Assembly: GCA_943325425.2 (NCBI GenBank)
Contig: CALPPJ020000011.1
Span: 1 to 13,641, forward strand
Origin: Bifidobacterium breve
Lineage (GTDB): Bacteria > Actinomycetota > Acidimicrobiia > Acidimicrobiales > Ilumatobacteraceae
Length of the DNA stretch: 13,641 bases
Direction: 5' to 3'
Shown: positions 6,827 to 13,389 of the stretch, in pieces
Layout of the letters: every line of letters begins with the position of its first letter
Position numbering within the stretch: the stretch's first letter is position 1
Notes under the pieces: model-generated
What the model saw: the letters and a program-made list of their open reading frames with translations, nothing else
What the model was told of the DNA's origin: nothing
The model's database searches: none
Program-made: the position numbers and the translations under genes

Positions 6827-8128
6827 GTGGCGAACGACGAAACATCTGGGTCTTCTGCGAATGGCTCATCCAGCTTCGGTGGCGATCTTTCTCCACCATC
6901 CGACAGTGACCCCTTAGAAACCTCGCGACCGATTCCTCGTTCAACAGGAACTGGACCAATTGCGCCACTCCGCATTCCATGTAACGACAGCGAGGAAATC
7001 CGTAACTCTGCTCCCTCGGTCAAGGTTCCCTATTGGGACCGTCCCAAACCTAGAAAAGACTGGTATTGGTTTCTTGGTCGACTCGGCACAAGTTTGATCG
7101 TCCTTGGACTCTTGATGTTTTTGTTCGTCGGTTACCAATTGTGGGGAACCGGTATTGAGGAAGCACAGTCGCAGAACAAACTTGAGGACCGATTCACCGA
7201 AATCGCGGCGACAACCACCTCGCTACCACCTACATCAATTTCACCTGCAATCACCGAACCAGCAGTGACAACAACGCTGACTCCTCCACAACCAGTCGTG
7301 ATCAAAGAAGGCGATCCCTTGGCGATCATCGATTTGCCCACAATTGGTGTCAGTAAATTCGTTGTCGCTGGGGTTGAAACTGCCGATCTGAAAAAGGGTC
7401 CTGGCCATTATCCCGGAACACCGTTCCCAGGCGAACTCGGAAACGCGTCAATTGCCGGACACCGCACAACATATGGCGAACCATTCCGTCATCTCGATGA
7501 TCTCAATATCGGAGACCCCATCATCGTCACTGATTTGTTGGGACGAAAATTCACGTATCTCGTCTCCAGCCAACAAGTTGTTGGTGCATCTGATTCGTGG
7601 GTTGTAGCTACCACCGATCCCACAAAAGCCATCCTCACATTGACCACCTGTCATCCCGAGTTTTCGGCCAAGCAACGTTTAATTGTTTCGGCTGAACTTG
7701 ATGTCACACAAAGCGAAATCGCCACTAATCCAGCTGCTGTTTACATCGACGAGGGTGCTGACATAGTCACTGTTCCATCATCTGAAACGGTGAGTACTGA
7801 AACGGTTACCACTCTTTTCGCCGAAACGCCGGTGGCACCCGCATCAACGACGACACCGACATCAACAATTCCAGAAGTTGTCGTCGATGAACCAAGCAAC
7901 ATTGAAGGCGCCGATGCCTTGAGTCGTGGATGGTTTAGTGACCCTTCAGCGATCCCTCAAACTTTGTTGTGGGGACTACTTGAATTACTCATTGTGTTGG
8001 GTGCTTGGCAAGTTGCCAAGAAATTCCGCAACCGCATCATCGGAGCAGTTGTTGGTTTTATTCCGTTCTTTGTCGTGTTGTACTTCGTTTTCCAAAACGT
8101 CAATCGCCTCTTGCCACCCAACTTGTAA
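6827..8128 (+). CDS. Class E sortase with C-terminal membrane hairpin
   Basis: From the GTG at 6827 the protein has 433 residues. Residues 1-80 are polar, Ser/Pro-rich and probably cytosolic. A membrane segment lies at about 83-103, then a Thr/Pro-rich linker, then the sortase barrel from about 162 to 292. The catalytic triad is visible: His212 in AGHRTTYG, Cys275 in TTCHP and Arg284 in QRLIV. TTCHP and AGHR are typical of class E, the actinobacterial housekeeping-like sortases that join LAXTG-type proteins to the wall. A second Thr/Pro-rich linker (about 320-360) precedes two predicted membrane helices near 379-395 and 404-424. In-frame ATGs at 6752 and 6758 are alternatives; I prefer 6827 because the intervening codons include rare AGA/AGG, GGAA lies just upstream, and it leaves space for a promoter. 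No substrate with a sorting signal is in the window. Confidence 0.92.
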   Translation: MANDETSGSSANGSSSFGGDLSPPSDSDPLETSRPIPRSTGTGPIAPLRIPCNDSEEIRNSAPSVKVPYWDRPKPRKDWYWFLGRLGTSLIVLGLLMFLFVGYQLWGTGIEEAQSQNKLEDRFTEIAATTTSLPPTSISPAITEPAVTTTLTPPQPVVIKEGDPLAIIDLPTIGVSKFVVAGVETADLKKGPGHYPGTPFPGELGNASIAGHRTTYGEPFRHLDDLNIGDPIIVTDLLGRKFTYLVSSQQVVGASDSWVVATTDPTKAILTLTTCHPEFSAKQRLIVSAELDVTQSEIATNPAAVYIDEGADIVTVPSSETVSTETVTTLFAETPVAPASTTTPTSTIPEVVVDEPSNIEGADALSRGWFSDPSAIPQTLLWGLLELLIVLGAWQVAKKFRNRIIGAVVGFIPFFVVLYFVFQNVNRLLPPNL

Positions 8129-8138
8129 TCATTGGGCG

Positions 8139-8157
8139 CGAAAACACCCCGTTTTCG
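8139..8157. terminator. Small inverted repeat between convergent genes, possible bidirectional terminator
   Basis: CGAAAAC (8139-8145) and GTTTTCG (8151-8157) form a seven-base-pair stem with an ACCCC loop. It lies in the 34-base gap between the sortase stop and the end of the opposing hydrolase gene, where a shared terminator is expected. Neither strand has a clear run of T after the stem, so efficiency as an intrinsic terminator is doubtful. Confidence 0.4.
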
Positions 8158-8162
8158 GTGGT

Positions 8163-9092
8163 TTATTTGCCCAACAAATCCGCACACATGGCCGCCGTGC
8201 CCGATACCAAAGCGTGGGGCGATTCCCAGGGCACAAAATGTCCACAGTCGCGCAACAAATACGGACCAAAATGATTGTCAAAGACAACGGCAGCCATTTG
8301 ATCAAAGGCTGGATAGATGACGTGATCGCTGGGACCAAACAAAATTAAAGTCGGTGTTGTTTCGTTACGACCCATCACGCCTGGCTCACTGCTTTTTGAA
8401 GGATGAAAGACAGTTTCATAACCACCAAACGATGCTCGTAAAACTTCTGCGCTAGCAAATGGTTCTGTATGAAAATCAACAGCCTCTTGGTCAAAGGTTC
8501 CTGGATGTGCCCAAAAGCGACTTCCGTAAAACGTTGCGATATATCGGCGTCGAGCATCGGGCGTTGAAAGTTCAGCCGCCAATCCATCGGCATCAGTTCC
8601 CTGACGAATGAAATAGTCGGCAGCTTCGCGCGGAGCACGGGTGCCATGAATATTTCTCATGCGTTCTTTATCAAAGGGCAATGGCGAATTGAACAAAACC
8701 ATTCGGTCAACAAATTCTGGATAGCGCAACGCCATATCTTGAATCACTGGGCCACCCATGTCGCCACCCACAACAACAACTTTGTCGTAGCCAAGTTGAT
8801 CATGTACGAGTGAATACATATCTCGGGAGTGTGATGGCGTGTCATAGAAACCATCGGGCGCTAACCCACTATCACCAAAACCCCGAAGGTCTGGAACAAT
8901 CACATCAAAGCCGGCAGCCACCAGAGGTTCGATCACTTTCCAAAAAATACGTTTGCTTTCTGGCCAGCCGTGAACGCATAACAACGCCGTCCCATTTCCA
9001 TTCGGAGATCGTTCATAGACAAACGACTGTTTGAACCCGCGCAAGGTTGACGAGTGCGGTCGAAATCGTTGCGGATCAATATCGGGGTTCAT
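8163..9092 (-). CDS. Alpha/beta hydrolase, epoxide hydrolase-like
   Basis: This 309-residue protein has the order of motifs expected for the epoxide hydrolase/dehalogenase branch of alpha/beta hydrolases. The oxyanion motif HGWPES is at 41-46 and PDLRGFGDS at 67-75. The nucleophile elbow VGGDMGG has Asp111 rather than Ser, the acid is Asp256 (GPSDHVI) and the base is His285 (CGHFVPWE). An aspartate nucleophile means an ester intermediate, as in epoxide hydrolases and haloalkane or haloacetate dehalogenases. Met112 follows the nucleophile, where haloalkane dehalogenases have Trp and fluoroacetate dehalogenases usually Arg, so epoxide hydrolase-like is the safest label and the substrate is unknown. 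No signal peptide is seen, so it is cytosolic. It converges with the sortase and is divergent from the decarboxylase gene. Confidence 0.92.
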   Translation of the reverse strand: MNPDIDPQRFRPHSSTLRGFKQSFVYERSPNGNGTALLCVHGWPESKRIFWKVIEPLVAAGFDVIVPDLRGFGDSGLAPDGFYDTPSHSRDMYSLVHDQLGYDKVVVVGGDMGGPVIQDMALRYPEFVDRMVLFNSPLPFDKERMRNIHGTRAPREAADYFIRQGTDADGLAAELSTPDARRRYIATFYGSRFWAHPGTFDQEAVDFHTEPFASAEVLRASFGGYETVFHPSKSSEPGVMGRNETTPTLILFGPSDHVIYPAFDQMAAVVFDNHFGPYLLRDCGHFVPWESPHALVSGTAAMCADLLGK

Positions 9093-9161
9093 ACCTCTAC
9101 CGTACCGACATCAACAAAATCACGTCGTACTCGGCGAGTCCATACGCCTAACCTGTCAACC
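9093..9161. promoter_or_regulatory. Divergent promoter region with candidate leaderless -10 boxes
   Basis: The 69 bases between the hydrolase and decarboxylase starts must hold promoters for both. On the plus strand TAACCT at 9149-9154 ends seven bases before the decarboxylase ATG, so transcription would start at the ATG. On the minus strand TACGGT at 9104-9099 ends six bases before the hydrolase ATG. Both fit the TAnnnT pattern of actinobacterial leaderless promoters. The decarboxylase ATG has no Shine-Dalgarno sequence; the hydrolase has AGAGG but only one base away. No good -35 boxes are visible. Confidence 0.45.
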
Positions 9162-10580
9162 ATGGATGCAAACGAATTTCGCGCCAACGGTCAAGCAGTC
9201 ATCGAACTTATTGCGCAATACCTCGAAACCATTGAGCAGCGTCCTGTCACAGCCGCTGTGCAACCGGGCGAAATTCGCTCAATGTTGCCTGAGCATCCAC
9301 CGACTTCCCCCGAATCTTTTGATGATGTTCTGCGCGATGTCAATGACATCGTCTTACCTGGGCTCACTCATTGGCAACACCCAAACTTTTACGCCTTCTT
9401 TCCGGGTAACTCGTCATTCCCGTCAATACTTGCCGACCTTCTGACTGCTGGATTGGGAGTACAAGGTATGAGTTGGCTGTCATCGCCAGCTTGCACCGAA
9501 GTAGAAACACTCATGCTTGATTGGATGCAAGAACTTCTCGGATTGCCCGAGAAATATCGCAGCACCACAGCCACCGGTGGCGGAGTCATTCAAGGTTCAG
9601 CAAGCGAAGCTACTCTCTCATCAATCCTCGCGGCCCGATGGCGTGTCACCCAAGGCAAAGTGAATCTTGATGGCGACACTTCGAAACTGATCGCTTACTG
9701 CACATCGCAATCACATAGCAGTATCGAAAAGGGTCTGAGGATTGCTGGTATTGGTACTCAAAACATTCGTGTCATTGAACATGATGAATCGTTTGCTATG
9801 AACGCGCCAGCCCTTGAAGCACAAATGATTGCCGATAAAAACGCGGGACTCATTCCGTTCTGGATATGCAGTACTCATGGCACCACTTCATCTGGGGCTT
9901 TTGATCCAACTCCGACGATTGGTCTGATCGCTCAACGTCATAATGTGTGGCTTCACGTGGATGCCGCCATGCACGGCATTGCCGCGCTCGCACCAGAACT
10001 TCGTTGGGTGAACGATGGTCTTGAACTGGCTGACAGTTATTGCACCAATCCACATAAGTGGATGGGCGTCAATTTTGATTGCGATCTCTTTTGGACTTCT
10101 GATCGCGCATCATTACTTGGCGCACTGAGCATCTTGCCCGAATACCTGCGCTCGGCCGCCGCGGAATCGGGAGCGGCCATTGATTACCGTGACTGGCAAA
10201 TTCCGTTAGGACGTCGCTTCCGATCACTCAAGTTGTGGTTCGCAATTCGCACCGATGGCACTGCGGTGTTCCAAGAACTCATTCGCCGCCATGTTGCGAT
10301 TACTCAAGAACTTGCTGCGCTAGTTGCCGCCGATTCACGATTCGAAATCGTAGCTCCGCACACTCTCAATCTGCTGTGTCTACGTCGGATCGGAGACTCC
10401 CTCGAAAACGGTGACAAACTCACTGATTCATTGATTGAGACTGCCAACGCCACTCGAGAAGTCTTCTTCACCCGAACAGTGCTTAATGGTCGCAGTGTGC
10501 TGCGATTCTCCATCGGTGGTCGCACCACCGAGCGCCATCACGTGATGGCAGCGTGGGAATTGTTAAAGAATCTCTCATAA
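9162..10580 (+). CDS. Group II PLP-dependent decarboxylase, aromatic-L-amino-acid decarboxylase family
   Basis: From the ATG at 9162 the protein has 472 residues, the normal size for this family. It shows GGVIQGSASEATL (about 140-152), the cofactor-stacking His185 in SQSHSSIEKG, and HVDAAMHG with Asp267 to pair the PLP nitrogen. The Schiff-base Lys299 lies in NPHKWMG. Later the block DYRDWQIPLGRRFRSLKLW is nearly identical in form to animal and bacterial aromatic decarboxylases. Tyr328 in PEYLR aligns with the catalytic-loop Tyr332 of DOPA decarboxylase, so activity should be decarboxylation, giving an amine and CO2. The substrate (Phe, Tyr, Trp, DOPA or other) cannot be read from sequence. 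An extension upstream is in frame but overlaps the divergent hydrolase and looks non-coding. It is 37 bases upstream of ribD, perhaps cotranscribed. Confidence 0.94.
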   Translation: MDANEFRANGQAVIELIAQYLETIEQRPVTAAVQPGEIRSMLPEHPPTSPESFDDVLRDVNDIVLPGLTHWQHPNFYAFFPGNSSFPSILADLLTAGLGVQGMSWLSSPACTEVETLMLDWMQELLGLPEKYRSTTATGGGVIQGSASEATLSSILAARWRVTQGKVNLDGDTSKLIAYCTSQSHSSIEKGLRIAGIGTQNIRVIEHDESFAMNAPALEAQMIADKNAGLIPFWICSTHGTTSSGAFDPTPTIGLIAQRHNVWLHVDAAMHGIAALAPELRWVNDGLELADSYCTNPHKWMGVNFDCDLFWTSDRASLLGALSILPEYLRSAAAESGAAIDYRDWQIPLGRRFRSLKLWFAIRTDGTAVFQELIRRHVAITQELAALVAADSRFEIVAPHTLNLLCLRRIGDSLENGDKLTDSLIETANATREVFFTRTVLNGRSVLRFSIGGRTTERHHVMAAWELLKNLS

Positions 10581-10617
10581 GATCACACGAACCCAACAAG
10601 TTGAAACCGACTCAAGC

Positions 10618-11610
10618 ATGAACGATACGAACTACATGATGCAGGCAATCGAAGTCGCTGCTGCTGCTCGTTTGCGTACATCCCCTAACCCGTGGGTCGG
10701 TTGCGTCATCATCACCACAGATGGGCAAGCTTTCACCGGCGCTACTGAAGCACCTGGCGGTCGGCACGCCGAAATTGTTGCACTTGATGCTGCAAGTTTG
10801 GCCAACGCACAACTACAAGGCGCAACTGTCTATACAACGCTCGAACCCTGTAATCATCAGGGTCGAACTGGCCCGTGCACGGAAGCTCTCATCAATGCGC
10901 AAGTTGCACGAGTCGTAAGCGCCATTACCGATCCCGACTCACAAGTTGGTGGTCAAGGTTTTCAGGCATTACGTAATGCCGGAATCAACGTTGAAATCGG
11001 TTTGTGTGCCGATCTCGTTAATGAACAACTACGTCCATATCTGCATCACCGTACTACTGGTCGACCATTCGTCATTTTGAAAATGGCAACAACTCTTGAT
11101 GGCCGAACCGCCGCTGCTGACGGAACAAGCCAATGGATTACCGGAGAAACTGCACGTGTTGCTTCTCATCAGATGCGGGCTGAGAGCGACGCAATCGTTG
11201 TTGGCGCGCGAACAGTGCGGACCGACAACCCTTCACTCACCACGCGACTCGTTGATGGTCCATCACCTCAGCGCATCGTGCTTGGATCAGTGGCACTAGA
11301 TGCAAATGTACATCCGTGTCTTGAATGGGACCAATCACTTCCAGATCTACTTGACACTCTTGGCCAAGAAGGAGTTCTACAAGTCATGGTTGAAGGCGGA
11401 GCAACTGTCGCTGCCTCTTTCCATCGGGAAAATCTCGTCAATCGATACGTCGTGTATATCGCTCCAGCCATTATGGGTGGCGCCGACGGAACCCCCTTAT
11501 TTTCGGGTCATGGTGCAGCCTCGATTGACCGAATGTGGCGCGGTTCAATAACTTCAACACGCATGGTTGGCGACGACATCGAAATTGTGATCGACAACAA
11601 CTCTCGTTAG
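10618..11610 (+). CDS. ribD: RibD, bifunctional riboflavin deaminase/reductase
   Basis: The 330-residue protein carries two domains for consecutive riboflavin steps. The N-terminal deaminase has zinc ligands His50 (GRHAEIVAL, with catalytic Glu52), Cys78 and Cys87 in EPCNHQGRTGPC, and starts YMMQAIEVAAAARLRTSPNPWVG. The C-terminal NADPH-dependent reductase starts near 147 with PFVILKMATTLDGRTA and includes VVGARTVRTDNPSL and a glycine motif in VMVEGGATVAASF. Together they convert diaminohydroxyphosphoribosylaminopyrimidine to the ribitylaminopyrimidine phosphate. It is shorter than E. coli RibD (367), the loss lying in the middle of the reductase domain, as is common in actinobacterial homologues. 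The ATG has no clear Shine-Dalgarno sequence. ribA follows after 90 bases. Confidence 0.96.
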   Translation: MNDTNYMMQAIEVAAAARLRTSPNPWVGCVIITTDGQAFTGATEAPGGRHAEIVALDAASLANAQLQGATVYTTLEPCNHQGRTGPCTEALINAQVARVVSAITDPDSQVGGQGFQALRNAGINVEIGLCADLVNEQLRPYLHHRTTGRPFVILKMATTLDGRTAAADGTSQWITGETARVASHQMRAESDAIVVGARTVRTDNPSLTTRLVDGPSPQRIVLGSVALDANVHPCLEWDQSLPDLLDTLGQEGVLQVMVEGGATVAASFHRENLVNRYVVYIAPAIMGGADGTPLFSGHGAASIDRMWRGSITSTRMVGDDIEIVIDNNSR

Positions 11611-11700
11611 TCAAAGATGCGTCAGAAGGCCTGCGGGGGTCATCTGTTACGCTGAGATATCAGTCAAAATTCGTCGCCGTCAGCAAACTCAGTCATTCGC

Positions 11701-12294
11701 GTGTCACAAGCACAGGTCCCTACCGAGTGGGGAATGTTTGTGTGTACAGCCTTTCGTGATGCAACAACGCAAACCGAGCATGTGGCTTTTTCAGTTGGCG
11801 ATCTTGAAGTTTCTGAACCAGTCCTCACGCGGGTCCACAGCGAATGTCTCACTGGTGACGTCTTTGCCAGCCGGCGCTGCGACTGCGGTCCACAATTGCA
11901 AACTTCAATGTCGCTAATCGCTCAAGAAGGCCGTGGAGTTGTTGTGTATCTACGCGGGCACGAGGGACGCGGCATCGGCATCGCCCACAAGATCAATGCA
12001 TATTCCTTACAAGATCAAGGCCGTGACACCGTTGATGCCAACACCGAACTTGGTTTCGCCATTGATGATCGTGACTACTCAATTGGTGCGCGTATATTGC
12101 GCGATCTTGGCATCAGGCAAGTGCGTTTGATAACCAATAATCCCGCCAAGTTTGAAGGCCTTGAAGCCGAAGGTGTTGCAGTAGTTGAGCGAGTGCGCCT
12201 TGATCTTGCTCCAACCGAAGAAAACTTGCGCTATCTCCAGACAAAGCGCGACCGCATGGGTCACTTACTAGACCTCCCCGAAGCTGCGCTGTAA
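11701..12294 (+). CDS. ribA: RibA, GTP cyclohydrolase II
   Basis: The 197-residue protein catalyses the first committed step of riboflavin synthesis, opening GTP to the diaminopyrimidine. Zinc ligands are Cys49, Cys60 and Cys62 in HSECLTGDVFASRRCDCG. The GTP-binding catalytic stretch RGHEGRGIGIAHKINAY and the block LQDQGRDTVDAN match the family closely, as does LITNNPAKFEGLEAEGV. Length fits the monofunctional enzyme; there is no DHBP synthase domain, so it is not RibBA. The GTG at 11701 is the only reasonable start: an in-frame stop lies at 11653 and no other start codon intervenes. No ribosome site is visible. It follows ribD by 90 bases with no FMN riboswitch between them. Confidence 0.96.
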   Translation: MSQAQVPTEWGMFVCTAFRDATTQTEHVAFSVGDLEVSEPVLTRVHSECLTGDVFASRRCDCGPQLQTSMSLIAQEGRGVVVYLRGHEGRGIGIAHKINAYSLQDQGRDTVDANTELGFAIDDRDYSIGARILRDLGIRQVRLITNNPAKFEGLEAEGVAVVERVRLDLAPTEENLRYLQTKRDRMGHLLDLPEAAL

Positions 12295-12336
12295 AACTTC
12301 GCCGTTTAATTGAACTCTTTCCCACATTGTTCGTGA

Positions 12337-12352
12337 CGTTGCAACAGCAACG
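12337..12352 (+). other. Small hairpin upstream of the phospholipase gene
   Basis: CGTTGC and GCAACG enclose an AACA loop, giving a perfect six-base-pair stem. It lies 10 bases before the AGGAGG site of the phospholipase gene, in the 79-base gap after ribA. There is no following T-run, so it is more likely a leader structure, a weak attenuator or chance than an intrinsic terminator of ribA. Confidence 0.25.
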
Positions 12353-12362
12353 CACTCATTAC

Positions 12363-12373
12363 AGGAGGGCGAC
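12363..12373 (+). promoter_or_regulatory. Strong Shine-Dalgarno site for a TTG start
   Basis: AGGAGG at 12363-12368 is five bases before the TTG at 12374. It is the reason to begin the phospholipase here; the frame has no upstream ATG and the next residues form a signal peptide. Confidence 0.8.
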
Positions 12374-12883
12374 TTGGGTTTCTTGCTCAGTCTCCTCGTA
12401 GCGGTCTCGAGTATTTTGACCGCTCCATTGTCGAATCCCGATCCCATTCGAGATTCGAAGCGTCTAGAGAACTTGGTTTTCTCCACAACATTGCGGGAGT
12501 TCGTTGCCCTATCGCAGCAACATACGGAGTCAGATAACTGGTTTGATTGGTCAACCGACTTATGTTCGGCACCACTAGTCGGAAGTTCGGGTCGAACTTT
12601 TGACTTCACCGAACCATGTTTGAGACATGATTTTGCGTATCGAAATTTCAAGCTGATGGATCGGCGATACTCATGCCGTCAACGATTACCCCAACAGGTG
12701 TGTACACCTGGCTCAAGCAGTGTAGGCAAGTGGTGGAACAGCAAAGTGCGCTTAAGAATTGATACCCGCTTTCGCAGTGACATGTTGAACCACTGTGCGT
12801 CACGAACTTTGTTTGATTACTTCCCATGCAAAGCATGGGCCGCCATTTTTTACAAAGCCGTTCGTGCTGCCGGGGGTCTTTAA
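12374..12883 (+). CDS. Secreted prokaryotic phospholipase A2
   Basis: The 169-residue protein begins at a TTG behind AGGAGG. Residues 1-17 (MGFLLSLLVAVSSILTA) form a hydrophobic export signal, with cleavage probably near 17-20. The mature part contains WFDWSTDLCSAP and then EPCLRHDFAYRNF, the signature of prokaryotic and fungal phospholipase A2 proteins such as the Streptomyces violaceoruber enzyme. His85 is the catalytic base, Asp86 a calcium ligand, and Asp62 the other probable calcium ligand. Six cysteines (64, 82, 101, 110, 141, 152) allow two or three disulfides, in keeping with an extracellular enzyme; Cys101/Cys110 may be additional to the usual two pairs. It would cleave the sn-2 ester of phospholipids outside the cell. 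The stop lies nine bases from the end of the opposing acetyltransferase gene. Confidence 0.9.
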   Translation: MGFLLSLLVAVSSILTAPLSNPDPIRDSKRLENLVFSTTLREFVALSQQHTESDNWFDWSTDLCSAPLVGSSGRTFDFTEPCLRHDFAYRNFKLMDRRYSCRQRLPQQVCTPGSSSVGKWWNSKVRLRIDTRFRSDMLNHCASRTLFDYFPCKAWAAIFYKAVRAAGGL

Positions 12884-12892
12884 GGTTCAAGG

Positions 12893-13381
12893 TCAGAGAT
12901 TTTTTCGATATTTGATGGACATCACTTCGTTGAGAAAATCTCTGGCCAAGCCCCACCCGCGTTCAACTTCTACAAAGCCGGCGCGCTCAATGGTGCGCCG
13001 TGAAGCGGTGTTTTCTTCAGCAACATAGGCAATGACCGATTGAATGTTTTCATCGGGGGTAATGCTGGCAATCAATAATTTCACGGCAGCCGAAGCCGCT
13101 TTCATTCCGCGACCCCACGGTGCAATCCAATATCCCATCGGAGCCTCGCGAGTGACCTCGTCAATCTCGTGAATACTCACCAGCCCAAGAGGCATTGAAG
13201 ATTCTGAATCTTCAATCACCATCGTGATGTACTCGGGCTCATTCTCAACGAACCATTCAGCATCTTTCAGTGAATACGGTCGGGGTATCAGGGTCCAGCG
13301 TTGAATGGCCTCATCTTGACAGGCATCAAAAATCCATTTGACATCGTCATACTCAAGACGGCGCAACTGAAACATGCTCAT
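12893..13381 (-). CDS. GNAT-family N-acetyltransferase
   Basis: From the ATG at 13379-13381 the protein has 162 residues. It shows the fold of the RimJ/RimL-like acetyltransferases. The N-terminus is FQLRRLEYDDVKWIFDAC, the acetyl-CoA motif is GYWIAPWGRGMKAA at 83-96, and ENTASRRTIERAGF at 123-136 is the conserved helix with Asn124 and a late Gly-Phe. These enzymes transfer acetyl groups to protein N-termini, antibiotics or metabolites; the substrate cannot be told. AGGT lies six bases before the chosen ATG, just after the Nudix stop. A TTG at 13396 overlapping that stop is an alternative. It is probably cotranscribed with the upstream Nudix gene. Confidence 0.9.
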   Translation of the reverse strand: MSMFQLRRLEYDDVKWIFDACQDEAIQRWTLIPRPYSLKDAEWFVENEPEYITMVIEDSESSMPLGLVSIHEIDEVTREAPMGYWIAPWGRGMKAASAAVKLLIASITPDENIQSVIAYVAEENTASRRTIERAGFVEVERGWGLARDFLNEVMSIKYRKNL

Positions 13382-13389
13382 ATTTTGAC

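Noticed and set aside
7484..7700. Idea that the sortase region might hide a pilus or sorting-substrate locus.
   Set aside because: No neighbouring protein has an LPXTG or LAXTG motif followed by a helix and basic tail, and both flanking genes are metabolic.
9054..9161. Upstream extension of the decarboxylase frame.
   Set aside because: It overlaps the divergent hydrolase start and reads as a basic, low-information peptide; the family normally begins near the ATG at 9162.
11611..11700. Possible FMN riboswitch or short gene between ribD and ribA.
   Set aside because: Ninety bases are too short for the conserved FMN aptamer plus expression platform, and the expected conserved elements are not seen. 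No convincing small frame is present.
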